A program made the position numbers and the translations under genes. Below, in pieces: positions 43,121 to 52,444 of a stretch of DNA of 64,000 nucleotides. A model generated the notes under the pieces. The model had not been told where the DNA came from, ran no database searches, and worked only from the letters and a program-made list of their open reading frames with translations. Location of the stretch: positions 124,001 through 188,000 of the forward strand of contig JAHJKP010000032.1 of NCBI GenBank assembly GCA_018821985.1. The letters run 5' to 3'. The DNA is from Pseudomonadota bacterium (lineage in GTDB: Bacteria > Desulfobacterota > Desulfobulbia > Desulfobulbales > Desulfocapsaceae). Position 1 is the first letter of the stretch, and every line of letters begins with the position of its first letter.

Positions 43121-44206
43121 TCAGGCCGGATTGTTCCTGGCAAAATCCTGCATGAATTCTACAAGTTTTACTACACCTTCACGGGGAAAGGCATTGTAGA
43201 TGGAGGCCCGGCAGCCACCGATGGAGCGGTGTCCCTTCAGGCCGCTGAAACCAGCCTTGGTCGCCTCGCCAACAAACTTTGCTTCAAGTTCCGGAGTCGG
43301 CAGGTTAAAAGAGATATTCATCAGCGAACGGGAGGCAGGTTCGGCATGACCGCGATAGTAATCGGTGGCGTCGATGGCAGCATAGAGCAGGGCAGCCTTT
43401 TCCTTGTTGATTTTTTCGATGGCGGCGACTCCACCCTGTTTCTTCAGCCATTTTAAAACTTCACCAACCACATAGATGGAAAAGCAGGGGGGGGTGTTGA
43501 ACATGGAATCATTGTCGGCATGGGTCTTGTAACAAAGCATGGTCGGTGTTTTTTCAGGGGTACTGTCAAGCAGATCTTCCCTGATGATCACCACGGTAAC
43601 ACCGGCTGGCCCCATATTTTTCTGTGCCCCGGCAAAGATCAGGCCGAACTTGCTGACATCAAGCTTGCGTGAAAGGATATCCGAGGACATGTCGCAGACC
43701 AGCATCTTATCGGTGGTGGGGAAGGTGGGGAACTGGGTGCCATAAATGGTGTTATTGGATACCAGGTAGAGATATTCAGAGTCTTCCGGCACAGAATATT
43801 CATTCTCGGTGGGCACACGGTTGAATTTGTGCTCTTCGCTGGAGTAGGCGACATTGATTTCGCCAAACAGCTTGGCCTCTTTGATGGCCTTTTTGGCCCA
43901 GACCCCGGTGTTGAGGTAGGTGGCTTTTTTTCCGGCACCAAGCAGATTCATGGGGATCATGAAAAACTGGCTGGAGGCACCACCCTGAAGAAACAACACC
44001 TTGTAGTTATCAGGGATCTCCATGAGTTCTCTCAGTAATTGTTCGGCGCCGGCGGCAACGGCCATAAACTCTTTGGAACGATGGCTCATCTCGATAAGTC
44101 CCATGCCGGTATCCTGGAAATTGACCACATCTTTTGCGGCCTGCTCAAGAACTTCATAAGGAAGAGTTCCCGGCCCGGCACTAAAGTTATAAACGCGTTT
44201 AGACAT
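43121..44206 (-). CDS. serC: phosphoserine aminotransferase
   Basis: SerC converts 3-phosphohydroxypyruvate to phosphoserine (and acts in pyridoxal phosphate synthesis in some bacteria). The 361-residue protein begins with VYNFSAGPGTLPYEVL, carries the PLP lysine in FAGAQKNMGPAG, the EMSHRSKEF block, and ends with GGCRASIYNAFP. The ATG at 44206 has AAGGAG upstream and matches family starts, so the 28-residue upstream extension is rejected. It may be the first gene of a run serC-radical SAM-rlmN. Confidence 0.95.
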   Translation of the reverse strand: MSKRVYNFSAGPGTLPYEVLEQAAKDVVNFQDTGMGLIEMSHRSKEFMAVAAGAEQLLRELMEIPDNYKVLFLQGGASSQFFMIPMNLLGAGKKATYLNTGVWAKKAIKEAKLFGEINVAYSSEEHKFNRVPTENEYSVPEDSEYLYLVSNNTIYGTQFPTFPTTDKMLVCDMSSDILSRKLDVSKFGLIFAGAQKNMGPAGVTVVIIREDLLDSTPEKTPTMLCYKTHADNDSMFNTPPCFSIYVVGEVLKWLKKQGGVAAIEKINKEKAALLYAAIDATDYYRGHAEPASRSLMNISFNLPTPELEAKFVGEATKAGFSGLKGHRSIGGCRASIYNAFPREGVVKLVEFMQDFARNNPA

Positions 44207-44412
44207 TTCTAATATCTCCTTGGAATAGTGTTGTAATATTATAATATTAATAATAAAAAAAAGGGAGTAGCTATTTTTGATTGCCGACAAGATACCTCTT
44301 TATAAAAAAACAAGGAATAGAAAAGTCGTAAGAGGCATGTGGTAAATAGTATGTCGCGATAAAAACGGTAGAGATACCACCATTCAAATCACGAATTCCA
44401 AGTCAATATTTT

Positions 44413-44892
44413 TTATTTACTGTTCTGTCGCAGGGCCTCGTACAAGACAATACCAGCAGTCATGGCCAGATTAAGACTGCGGATATTGGGGTTGGGCATG
44501 GGGAGGGTGTAGCAGCGCTCGTGATAGAGCTGAAGGATCTCTTTCGGCAGCCCCTTTGTCTCTTTGCCAAAGATAAGAAAATCACCAGGATGAAAGCTAG
44601 CCTCGGTGTATGATGCCGCGACCTTGGTGGTAAAGAAAAAAAGCCGGGTTTCTGCCTGTTCTGCCAGGAACTGATCAAGACTATCCCAGTATCTGATATC
44701 GACAAAATGCCAGTAATCAAGGCCGGCTCTCTTCAGATGTTTGTCGTCAGTGGAAAACCCAAGGGGCCTGACAAGATGAAGGACGGTTTCAGTTGCCCCG
44801 CATAAACGGGCGATTGATCCCGTATTGGGTGGGATCTCAGGCTCAACGAGGACGACATTGAAGGGAAGATGCAAAGAGGTCTGGTTATTCAT
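44413..44892 (-). CDS. trmL: tRNA (cytidine(34)-2'-O)-methyltransferase
   Basis: The 159-residue SPOUT-class protein has the knot motifs VVLVEPEIPPNTGSIARLCG, FGKETKGLP and IRSLNLAMTAGIVLYEALR, the last two binding S-adenosylmethionine. TrmL methylates the 2'-OH of the wobble base in leucine tRNAs. Length is typical. It is separated by 108 bases from the following PHP gene on the same strand; that gap holds an inverted repeat. Confidence 0.92.
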   Translation of the reverse strand: MNNQTSLHLPFNVVLVEPEIPPNTGSIARLCGATETVLHLVRPLGFSTDDKHLKRAGLDYWHFVDIRYWDSLDQFLAEQAETRLFFFTTKVAASYTEASFHPGDFLIFGKETKGLPKEILQLYHERCYTLPMPNPNIRSLNLAMTAGIVLYEALRQNSK

Positions 44893-44909
44893 TAGTTACT
44901 AATTGAGTA

Positions 44910-44956
44910 AAAGTATATCCGACTTACAAGTGGATATTGGAAAGCGGATATACTTT
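44910..44956. repeat. 12-base inverted repeat upstream of trmL
   Basis: AAAGTATATCCG at 44910-44921 and CGGATATACTTT at 44945-44956 are perfect inverted copies with a 23-base spacer. It is directly upstream of trmL and downstream of the PHP gene. It could be an operator or a terminator-like hairpin without T run. Confidence 0.75.
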
Positions 44957-45000
44957 ATAGCATTCGCAGGCAGTAAGCTTGAGCAAGCTGCATACCAACT

Positions 45001-45657
45001 TTATTTAATCTCAGGCAATCCATCCACAAATGCATTCATATTTACCCGTAATTGCTTGTATTCCTCTGGACTAAGACCGGCACCAAGGGCCACCATTCGT
45101 GCCATGTCAGGGGTGAGAAAATCTCCCGGGGCATGGGCATCGGCATTGACTACGAGCCTGGCGCCAGCGTTTAACGCCACCTTGGCCACATGACCATTAG
45201 TCAGACAATGGCCTTTTCTTCCTGAAATCTCGATGAAAACACCATTTTTAGCCGCCAGAAGCGCTTCCGCTTCACTTAAAAAACCGGGATGTGACAGGAC
45301 ATCGACCCCGGCCTCAATGGCTGCCATATTCGTACCCTCGGCAACGGGTTCAACAATGGTTTCACCATGCACCACGACCACCTGCGCTCCCAACTCACGA
45401 GCCTTGCGGGTCAGCGGGCCGATAAGGGCAGGGGGGACATGGGTCAGTTCAATACCTGGAAGTAACCTGGTTTTGGAAAAGGGATTGAGGTCCCTGGCCG
45501 CCTGAATCATGCGGGGAATAATGAAATCCATATTGGAGCTGTCGGCGTGATCGGTAATGGCGACTGCTTTGTACCCGAGCACATCAAACCGGCGCAAATG
45601 TTCGGCAGGAACGAGGACACCGTCACTGAAAAAAGTATGGGTGTGGAGATCAATCAT
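45001..45657 (-). CDS. PHP-domain phosphoesterase family protein
   Basis: The 218-residue protein has the PHP motifs in order: HTHTFFSDG, TDHAD, GIELTH, VVHGE, SHPG and NADAHAPGD, so all metal ligands are kept. The family includes histidinol phosphatases, nucleoside-5'-monophosphate or polyphosphate hydrolases and DNA polymerase-associated domains. Short stand-alone versions hydrolyse phosphomonoesters. Its ATG overlaps the stop of miaB by four bases, so they are cotranscribed, but the substrate is not decidable. AT-rich intergenic sequence follows. Confidence 0.9.
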   Translation of the reverse strand: MIDLHTHTFFSDGVLVPAEHLRRFDVLGYKAVAITDHADSSNMDFIIPRMIQAARDLNPFSKTRLLPGIELTHVPPALIGPLTRKARELGAQVVVVHGETIVEPVAEGTNMAAIEAGVDVLSHPGFLSEAEALLAAKNGVFIEISGRKGHCLTNGHVAKVALNAGARLVVNADAHAPGDFLTPDMARMVALGAGLSPEEYKQLRVNMNAFVDGLPEIK

Positions 45658-47051
45658 GATGATTCACCTGTTGTGTGATGATGGACCCTATCCGTAAGGG
45701 TACCGTTAAGTGAATGCTGGCCAGCGTGGATGATGGTGACAGTCATAATATCTCCTGGCGCGCAGACGATTTTTTCTTCAACATGGACAATATGATTGGT
45801 TTCGGTGCGGCCCACCAGCCCTTTCTCGGTGAGCTTTTCAATCATTATCGGCAGGCTCTTGCCCACATAGAGACTATTCTGCTCCAGACAGATGGCATCC
45901 TGGCGACCCTGAAACCTGCTCAAGCGCTGCGACTTCACCTGCTCATCCACCTTATCATCAAAATCCGCAGACCTGGTGCCGGGACGATCCGAATACTTGA
46001 AGGAGAAAGAGCTGTGGAAGCGAACTTCCTCAAGGAGATCCATGGTCTGCTCAAAATCAATATCGGACTCCCCAGGAAATCCGGCAATCACATCGGTACT
46101 CAGGGCTATATCAGGGCGAACAGCGCGGAGATCTGCGACCTGCTGCAGGTAGAGCTCCCTGGTGTATTTGCGGTTCATTCTGGCAAGAACCGCATTGGAG
46201 CCGGATTGAACAGGGAGATGAAACTGCGGGCAGAGGATCTCTATATCGCCAAAACAGCGCATGAGTTCCGCTGAAAGGTCCTTGGGATTGGAGGTGGTGA
46301 ATCGTAATCGTTTCAATCCTTCAATAGCCGCAACTTCACGCAGGAGCTGTGAAAAAGAATAGACTGTTCCTGCATCTGTAACCTGATTGGTGCGTCCGTA
46401 CGAGTTGACGTTCTGGCCAAGCAGGGTGATCTCCCGCACCCCGGCATCAACAAGAACATGCGCTTCATCTAATATGTCATGGACCTTTCGAGATATTTCT
46501 CTCCCTCTGGTATAGGGAACGACACAGTAGGTGCAGTAGTTATTGCACCCCTGCATAATGGTGAGAAACTTTCTAAAAGGAGCAATAGGGGTGGATGACT
46601 GCAGTTCTTCCTGCTGGAGCAAGCGGGGCAGGGCGGGGATAAAAGCTGGGATCTCATAGGAGTCGGACATACCGATTGCTACCCGTGGGGTCCCGTCAAG
46701 GGTGGCAAGCAGGCCAGCCAGTTCGTACAGATTCTGGGGGCCGATCACCAAGTCAACATGAGACATACGCTCTAAGATCGCTTGACCTTCCTGCTGGGCA
46801 ACGCATCCGGCAATGCAGATCTTCATGGAAGGACGTTTTTTCTTCACCTTTCTCAACACCCCGAGAAGGCTCATGGCCTTTTGTTCGGCCTTGGCCCGGA
46901 TGGAACAGGTGTTAAGAATAACCACGTCGGCATTATCCATATCCATGGACTCGATATAGCCTTTTTCAGACAGTAACTGCCCCATGATCTCAGAATCACG
47001 TTCGTTCATCTGACAACCAAAGGTCTTAATCATAAAGGAAAACTGTTTCAT
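45654..47051 (-). CDS. miaB: tRNA-2-methylthio-N6-isopentenyladenosine synthase
   Basis: MiaB adds a methylthio group to i6A37 of tRNA using two iron-sulfur clusters. The 465-residue protein has the N-terminal cluster cysteines (FGCQMN, NTCSIR, GCVAQ), the radical SAM motif CNNYCTYC with VVPYTRGRE, and a C-terminal TRAM domain (about 395-460). Length is standard. The i6A precursor is made by MiaA, encoded at 51 kb in the same window. PHP gene overlaps downstream. Confidence 0.96.
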   Translation of the reverse strand: MKQFSFMIKTFGCQMNERDSEIMGQLLSEKGYIESMDMDNADVVILNTCSIRAKAEQKAMSLLGVLRKVKKKRPSMKICIAGCVAQQEGQAILERMSHVDLVIGPQNLYELAGLLATLDGTPRVAIGMSDSYEIPAFIPALPRLLQQEELQSSTPIAPFRKFLTIMQGCNNYCTYCVVPYTRGREISRKVHDILDEAHVLVDAGVREITLLGQNVNSYGRTNQVTDAGTVYSFSQLLREVAAIEGLKRLRFTTSNPKDLSAELMRCFGDIEILCPQFHLPVQSGSNAVLARMNRKYTRELYLQQVADLRAVRPDIALSTDVIAGFPGESDIDFEQTMDLLEEVRFHSSFSFKYSDRPGTRSADFDDKVDEQVKSQRLSRFQGRQDAICLEQNSLYVGKSLPIMIEKLTEKGLVGRTETNHIVHVEEKIVCAPGDIMTVTIIHAGQHSLNGTLTDRVHHHTTGESS

Positions 47052-47112
47052 TATATTGTCATGCTTTCAAATAATAAAAAAAAGCTATATTGATTATAAT
47101 CAACATTCATAA

Positions 47113-47334
47113 TCATGCGTATCTATTTAATCCAGGGGCAAGAACCGATAAGATATCAAAGAGCAGGACCTCGGACTCAGGAGGGTAACGAAGACGCACA
47201 GTTCCCTTCTTGCCGTCAACGCTTGACAGGATCGCCAGGCCATCATAGCCCTCCAGGATTGACTTGAGAAAATGAAACCTGGCCGGGGCAATGGCAAGGT
47301 AAAGCTCTTTAAAATACTGCGCGTCAATAACCAT
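47113..47334 (-). CDS. DUF4911 small protein
   Basis: This 73-residue protein has an IAPARFHFLKSILEGYDGLAILSSVD core with VRLRYPPES, a short alpha/beta fold of the DUF4911 type seen in Desulfobacterota. It has no known activity. Its start is seven bases from the purB stop, so it should be translated from the purB message. The pattern resembles an ACT-like or small regulatory domain, but I cannot support more. Confidence 0.72.
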   Translation of the reverse strand: MVIDAQYFKELYLAIAPARFHFLKSILEGYDGLAILSSVDGKKGTVRLRYPPESEVLLFDILSVLAPGLNRYA

Positions 47335-47341
47335 AAGCTAA

Positions 47342-48787
47342 TCAGACCGAAAGCGAGGAGTCAATCTCTGCCATCTGATCGATGCGGGCAGCAAGCAAGG
47401 GGGCGACAATCTCCTCAATATACTCACTGGTCTGGGCAGAGGCCCGGCCGGTGAACTGAGTATAATCGCCAACCAGCCCCTGCAGGTCACTCATGCTGAA
47501 AGGCATCCGCGGGTCATTTGCCAGGCGCTGCAACAGATCATTGTCTCCGCCTTCCTCTTTCACGACCCTGCCGGCAGCCAGAGAGTGCTCCTTGATAACC
47601 TCATGCATTTCCTGACGGCTTTCACCTTTCTCCACGGCCTCCATGAGGATTTTTTCAGTGGACATGAATGGCAGTTCCATACGCAAATGTCGCTCAATCT
47701 GTTTCGGAAATACAACCATTTGCGACGTAATATTAATGTAAAGCTTAAGGATGGCGTCCGTCAACAAAAAAGCCTGGGGGATATCCATTCTCCGGATAGC
47801 GGAGTCGTCAAGTGTCCGCTCAAACCACTGATTGGCGAAGGTGGCCGCAAAATCTGCAGGCAGTCCCATGAGCTTACGGGCAAGACCGGTCATCCGTTCC
47901 GAGCGCATGGGATTGCGCTTGTAGGCCATGGCTGAGGAGCCGGTCTGGTGCTTGGCAAAAGGTTCTTCCTGCACCTTGAGGTTGGAAAGCAACCTCAGGT
48001 CAACTGCGAACTTATGCGCGGAACTACCTATACCAGCGAGCGTTTCGGAAAGTTTCATATCCAACTTCCTGGGATAAGTCTGACCGGTTACTGCAAAGAC
48101 ATCAGAAAAACCAAGCTTTTTGGCAACAAGCATATCCAGATCCCTGACCTTCTGATTGTCCCCCTTGAAGAGTTCAACAAAGGTCGCCTGGGTACCCACA
48201 GTACCCTTGGCGCCTCTGGCCTTTACCTGTTCCAGGAAAGAATCAATATATTCAAGATCCATAACAAGATCTTGAATATACAGGGTATTCCTTTTACCAA
48301 CGGTGGTCGGCTGGGCGGGTTGATAATGGGTAAAACCCAGGGTTGGCAGATCCTTATACTTGAGAGCAAAATCGGCAAGGTTGCGGATAACCTGGAGCAG
48401 GGCAGATCGTATCAGAGTAAAGGCTTTTTTCTGAATAATCAGGTCGGTGTTACAGACCACAAATTGAGAGGTCGCTCCCAGATGGATAATGCCTTCAGCG
48501 ACCGGGCATTTGGTCCCAAATTCAAAGACATGGGCCATAACATCATGACGGATCTCTTTTTCTTTGGCCGCTGCCAAATCATAATCAATATTGTCGACAT
48601 TGGCCTTCATCTGGGCAATCATCTCCGGCTTGACGATATCTGTCAAACCAAGTTCGTACTGGGCCTCAGCCAGGGCGACCCAGCATTTACGCCAGGTGGT
48701 AAACTTGGTTTTCTCGGAAAAAAGTTCCTGCATATCTCGACTGGTGTAACGGCTTACCAGAGGTTCCTGATAAATATCTCTCGACAT
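47342..48787 (-). CDS. purB: adenylosuccinate lyase
   Basis: PurB splits SAICAR and adenylosuccinate with release of fumarate in purine synthesis. The 481-residue protein has the superfamily signature GSSAMAYKRNPMRSE, catalytic-loop serine region, the active-site histidine segment LGFTHYQPAQPTTVGKR and HLGATSQFV. I use the ATG at 48787, preceded by GGGAG, where homology begins; the frame to 48814 is open but has no site. It is followed by the DUF4911 gene. Confidence 0.95.
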   Translation of the reverse strand: MSRDIYQEPLVSRYTSRDMQELFSEKTKFTTWRKCWVALAEAQYELGLTDIVKPEMIAQMKANVDNIDYDLAAAKEKEIRHDVMAHVFEFGTKCPVAEGIIHLGATSQFVVCNTDLIIQKKAFTLIRSALLQVIRNLADFALKYKDLPTLGFTHYQPAQPTTVGKRNTLYIQDLVMDLEYIDSFLEQVKARGAKGTVGTQATFVELFKGDNQKVRDLDMLVAKKLGFSDVFAVTGQTYPRKLDMKLSETLAGIGSSAHKFAVDLRLLSNLKVQEEPFAKHQTGSSAMAYKRNPMRSERMTGLARKLMGLPADFAATFANQWFERTLDDSAIRRMDIPQAFLLTDAILKLYINITSQMVVFPKQIERHLRMELPFMSTEKILMEAVEKGESRQEMHEVIKEHSLAAGRVVKEEGGDNDLLQRLANDPRMPFSMSDLQGLVGDYTQFTGRASAQTSEYIEEIVAPLLAARIDQMAEIDSSLSV

Positions 48788-49148
48788 AAAATACTCCCAC
48801 ATAAGCAGACACACGCATTACGCATGGCAGAAAAAAACATCTCAATCCCGGAGGCAATTTTTACAACCGAAGGGCTAGAGAAAGATAGAGTTTCACCAAA
48901 GACAGACTTTTACCACGAATTGGGCAAAAGAGAAAGAGCAAGTGGCTCAAGGAGCGAGCCGTTCGTTACACATCTCACGATAAAGCAAAAGAAGGCATCC
49001 TCAAGGCTCTAAAATTTAACACTGAATTCTCACCGTTAAAAATGAGACAAAAAATCAATATTTAAACAATGTCGCATAATGTATATTATGTTTAGTATTG
49101 TATTAATTCATTAAAATAAGACGTTAATTAAATATGCTAACATTGATT
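48788..49148. other. intergenic region without a recognisable gene
   Basis: This 361-base gap separates recJ and purB, both on the reverse strand. Its left half is AT-rich. I see only small inverted repeats (for example GGCTC/GAGCC at 48944-48960) and no clear gene, terminator or riboswitch. Confidence 0.6.
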
Positions 49149-50975
49149 CTAGATAGAAACTTTTTGGATGTCTTGATTTTGCGGGAACTGAAGCCCCACC
49201 ACCTTCACTTCCCAGGTATGGATACCGCGGTAACGGTTGGCCATAGGAGCATAGGCAATTGCTGGATTATTATCTTGACGGAGATTTGGTAGATAGGAAC
49301 CAAGTCCAAAACCAACTCCCTTTTGAATACTATTGTTACCCTGAAATGAAACCTTCAGGTGTGCGCCTTCAGCGCCAATAACTCTGGTTTCAACCAATTG
49401 AGGCCTTCGGGTATAGAATACCGGACTTCTATTCCCTGGCCCGAACGGTTCAAGTAGCTGCATCTGCCTGCTGCAATCAGCAGAGAAAATTTCATCAATC
49501 TCTGCCTCAAGATCTATAGTTAGAGTCACAACGGGAGACACATCTTTCAGCTGTCTACCGACCTCCTCATTCACCTTTCTGCTGAACAGATCAAAAAACT
49601 CCTCAGATACCGACATCCCCGCGGCCATGGCGTGTCCGCCATAACGGATCATTGTATCTGAGCATCCTTCAAGTACTACATGAAGGTTTACCCCCGGTAC
49701 GGAACGTCCAGACCCCTTGAAGACCATCTTGTCCTGGCTATCCTTTTCTTGACCAAAAATAATGACTGGAAGGTGAAATTTTTCCACCATCCGCGAAGCG
49801 ACAATCCCGATCACACCATGATGGAAATCACCTTTTAATATCAGGCAGTTACATTTTTCAGCTTTCTGCTCCTGCAGGATAACGGCTCGCGCATAGACGT
49901 CCTGGCCAATGTTTTTTCTTTCGTTGTTCAATGTCAGCAGCTCCTTGGCCAGGTCCATTGCCTGATTCACATCTTGACTCAGCAGCAATTGAACCGCAAG
50001 GTCGGCCTCAGCAAGCCTTCCGGCGGCATTAATCATGGGTGCGAGAAGAAAGCCGATATCCCCTGAACTGATGGCGCTGATTGTTTTTTTCTGACTGTTG
50101 AGCAGGCCAGCCACTTCGAGCATCGCCCTTAATCCAGCTCTTTTTTGTTGCTCAATCCTCAGCATGCCCTCTTTTACCAGGACCCTATTCACCTTTCTCA
50201 GAGGAACCATATCGGCAATTGTTCCCAAGGCCACCAGGTCCAGAAGATCCCGAACATCGGGCTCACTCCTCTCTGCGTTGAAAAAACCTTTTTCCCGCAG
50301 GTATTGGCGGAGCCCGCAGGCAAGATAAAAAGCAACTCCCACTCCTGCGAGCTCCTCTGTGGGAAAGGTACAGACTAATTGTTTGGGGTTCAGTATGGCG
50401 TCGGCTGCGAAAAACCCTTCCGGAGGTTCATGATGATCGGTCACCAGAACCTGAAAACCCATTTTTTGAGCAGCAAGAATTTCGTCGTTTGCCGATATGC
50501 CGCAGTCAACGGTTATGAGGAGCGTTTTGTGATCAAGATTGGCGGGAGCCAGGGAGCGCAGGAGGTCAACATGCAAACCGTATCCATGCGTTATCCTGTT
50601 GGGAATGATGTATTTTACCGTGACCCCAAGCTCTCTAAAAAATGAGACCAGGAGCGCAGTCCCTGTGGTCCCGTCTACATCATAGTCACCCCAGATCAGA
50701 ATTGGCTCTCCCGCGAGCACTGCCCGGCCGGCCAGCAAGACCGCCTCCTTCATTCCTCCCATTTCCAGGGGGCTAGGGAGCTCAGCCAGGCTTGGCTGCA
50801 AAAACTCCTCAACCGTCTTCTGTTCCTGCATCCCGCGCTGCGCCAGGAGTTGTACGATGACGGGATGCAGCTTCAGTCTGCTTGCCAGTTGCTGCAGTTC
50901 AGCGCTGGGCTCCACTTGCGGCTCCACTCTCCACTGCACACTTGTTCCTTTCTGCTTGTTGTCTCGAATCGGCAT
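49149..50975 (-). CDS. recJ: single-stranded-DNA-specific exonuclease RecJ
   Basis: RecJ degrades single strands 5' to 3' in recombinational and mismatch repair. The 608-residue protein has the DHH-family motifs ILIWGDYDVDGTTG, VDCGISA, VTDHHEPPEG, AGVGVAFYL and the DHHA1 region HHGVIGIVASRM and GGHAMAAGMSV. Length is typical. The ATG at 50975 is a clear choice. It is followed by a 58-base gap on the miaA side and by AT-rich sequence on the other. Confidence 0.95.
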   Translation of the reverse strand: MPIRDNKQKGTSVQWRVEPQVEPSAELQQLASRLKLHPVIVQLLAQRGMQEQKTVEEFLQPSLAELPSPLEMGGMKEAVLLAGRAVLAGEPILIWGDYDVDGTTGTALLVSFFRELGVTVKYIIPNRITHGYGLHVDLLRSLAPANLDHKTLLITVDCGISANDEILAAQKMGFQVLVTDHHEPPEGFFAADAILNPKQLVCTFPTEELAGVGVAFYLACGLRQYLREKGFFNAERSEPDVRDLLDLVALGTIADMVPLRKVNRVLVKEGMLRIEQQKRAGLRAMLEVAGLLNSQKKTISAISSGDIGFLLAPMINAAGRLAEADLAVQLLLSQDVNQAMDLAKELLTLNNERKNIGQDVYARAVILQEQKAEKCNCLILKGDFHHGVIGIVASRMVEKFHLPVIIFGQEKDSQDKMVFKGSGRSVPGVNLHVVLEGCSDTMIRYGGHAMAAGMSVSEEFFDLFSRKVNEEVGRQLKDVSPVVTLTIDLEAEIDEIFSADCSRQMQLLEPFGPGNRSPVFYTRRPQLVETRVIGAEGAHLKVSFQGNNSIQKGVGFGLGSYLPNLRQDNNPAIAYAPMANRYRGIHTWEVKVVGLQFPQNQDIQKVSI

Positions 50976-51032
50976 GAGATTATCTGTGTATCGCTTAAGA
51001 ATATCGTAATTTTCTGCTTTTATATTTATTAC

Positions 51033-51971
51033 TCATCCCATCCATTTCTCAATTCTCTCTCTAATCTTTTTCTGATCCTGCACCTCAAACCATTCCAGTT
51101 CCGGGATGGCGGCAAACCATGTATATTGACGTTTGGCGTATCGCCTGGTGTCTCTGGCAAGCAGCCGTTCAGTTTCCTTCATATCCCAGATACCTTCCAG
51201 GTAATTATTCATGTGACGATAGCCGATCGACTGCATGGATTTCAATTGAGGACTGTAACCTCTGGCAATCAACCGCCTTACCTCCTCTTCCAGCCCGCTC
51301 TTGAGCATCAGTCTGGTCCGCAGGTCAATGCGCTGATAGAGCAGGTCGCGCTCACAAGTCAATCCGATCTGCAGGATATTTGAGAAACGAGCTGTTTTTT
51401 GTTCCTTGTGTTCAAGGATATGTTCAGACCAGGGCTTGCCCGTTGCCTGGTAGATCTCCAGCGCCCTCAGTAGGCGATGCGTGTCATTGACATGGATCCT
51501 TTCTGCAGAATATCGATCATACAGTGCCAGTTCTTCATGTAGAACATGAGGTCCGACCATGGCCATCCGCTGCTGCAACTGCTCTCTTATCTCCGGAAAA
51601 TGTCCTATCCCTGAAGAGAGTCCCTCGATCAGGGCTCGCAGGTAAAGACCTGTTCCACCGGTAAGCAGGGGTACCCTGCCCCGGCGATGAATCTGCTCAA
51701 TGGCCTGGAGTGCATCACGAACAAAAGAGGCTGCGTCATATTCCGCGTCCGGTTCGACCACATCGATGAGATGGTGTGGGATCCGCGCTCGTTCTTCAAG
51801 ACTTACCTTGGCTGTGCCGATATCCATGTACTTATAGACCTGCATGGAATCAACGCTGACAATCTCACAGCCAAAACGTTCCGCCAGCAGCAGCGACAAC
51901 TCTGTCTTGCCTATTGCAGTGGGGCCAACCACCACCAGCACTTGACTTTGAATGGTTTGTCTTGTATTCAC
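51033..51971 (-). CDS. miaA: tRNA dimethylallyltransferase
   Basis: MiaA transfers a dimethylallyl group to A37 of tRNAs reading U-starting codons, the substrate of MiaB. The 312-residue protein shows the P-loop GPTAIGKTELS, the SVDSMQVYKYMDIGTAK block, IPHHLIDV and the swinging-flap segment TGGTGLYLRAL. The start is a GTG at 51971 overlapping the stop of the HhH gene by four bases, so the order cimA-HhH-miaA is a coupled operon. recJ follows. Confidence 0.95.
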   Translation of the reverse strand: MNTRQTIQSQVLVVVGPTAIGKTELSLLLAERFGCEIVSVDSMQVYKYMDIGTAKVSLEERARIPHHLIDVVEPDAEYDAASFVRDALQAIEQIHRRGRVPLLTGGTGLYLRALIEGLSSGIGHFPEIREQLQQRMAMVGPHVLHEELALYDRYSAERIHVNDTHRLLRALEIYQATGKPWSEHILEHKEQKTARFSNILQIGLTCERDLLYQRIDLRTRLMLKSGLEEEVRRLIARGYSPQLKSMQSIGYRHMNNYLEGIWDMKETERLLARDTRRYAKRQYTWFAAIPELEWFEVQDQKKIRERIEKWMG

Positions 51972-52444
51972 TGGCTTACGCTAAAGGAAAAATGGGGAGA
52001 AAACTGCTTCATCCGGGAATATCCGATGCCAGGGACACTCAGCAGGTCGTGCGGGTCTGTAAATAAGCCCTTGCTGTTTCGTGATTTGACAATCCGGGCG
52101 GCCAGCTCGGGTCCGATTCCTGATATGGTTGCCAGAAGTTGTCGATCGGCAAAATTGACAGGCATGGGTTGAAACAGAAAAGGAGTCACTCCAGCGGGAA
52201 CAGCCTTGGCAGATTCGCTCTGCTCTGAAATAGCAATTTCCGCCGGCACCATCTGCAGCGCCCTGCCGTTCCAATGTAAGGATAGAACATTCTCCGGTTG
52301 CCTTGAAAATATTCCCTGAAAAGATGTCCCCAGCAGCAAGCAGCAAAAGACGATGCCCAGGAAGAGAAGAATCTCCACCCGGGCATCATTTTGAATATGC
52401 GGTTTTGCTTGCGATCCCGGACTACTTTGCCTGTCTCTGCTCAT
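51968..52444 (-). CDS. membrane-anchored helix-hairpin-helix protein (ComEA-like)
   Basis: The 158-residue protein has one N-terminal membrane helix (VEILLFLGIVFCCLLLGTSF, about 23-42) and a C-terminal helix-hairpin-helix pair (LLATISGIGPELAARIVKSR, then LLSVPGIGYSRMKQF), as in ComEA DNA receptors for transformation. It is smaller in function range than ComEA with its fuller DNA-binding set, so a different envelope DNA or protein contact is possible. It overlaps cimA by 23 bases and miaA by four, so it is translated with both. ComM at 33.7 kb could be a partner in DNA uptake, by inference. Confidence 0.75.
   Translation of the reverse strand: MSRDRQSSPGSQAKPHIQNDARVEILLFLGIVFCCLLLGTSFQGIFSRQPENVLSLHWNGRALQMVPAEIAISEQSESAKAVPAGVTPFLFQPMPVNFADRQLLATISGIGPELAARIVKSRNSKGLFTDPHDLLSVPGIGYSRMKQFSPHFSFSVSQ

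Noticed and set aside
47948-49012. A 354-codon forward frame opposite purB
   Set aside because: The reverse strand encodes adenylosuccinate lyase with all its motifs; the forward frame has no family match or ribosome site.
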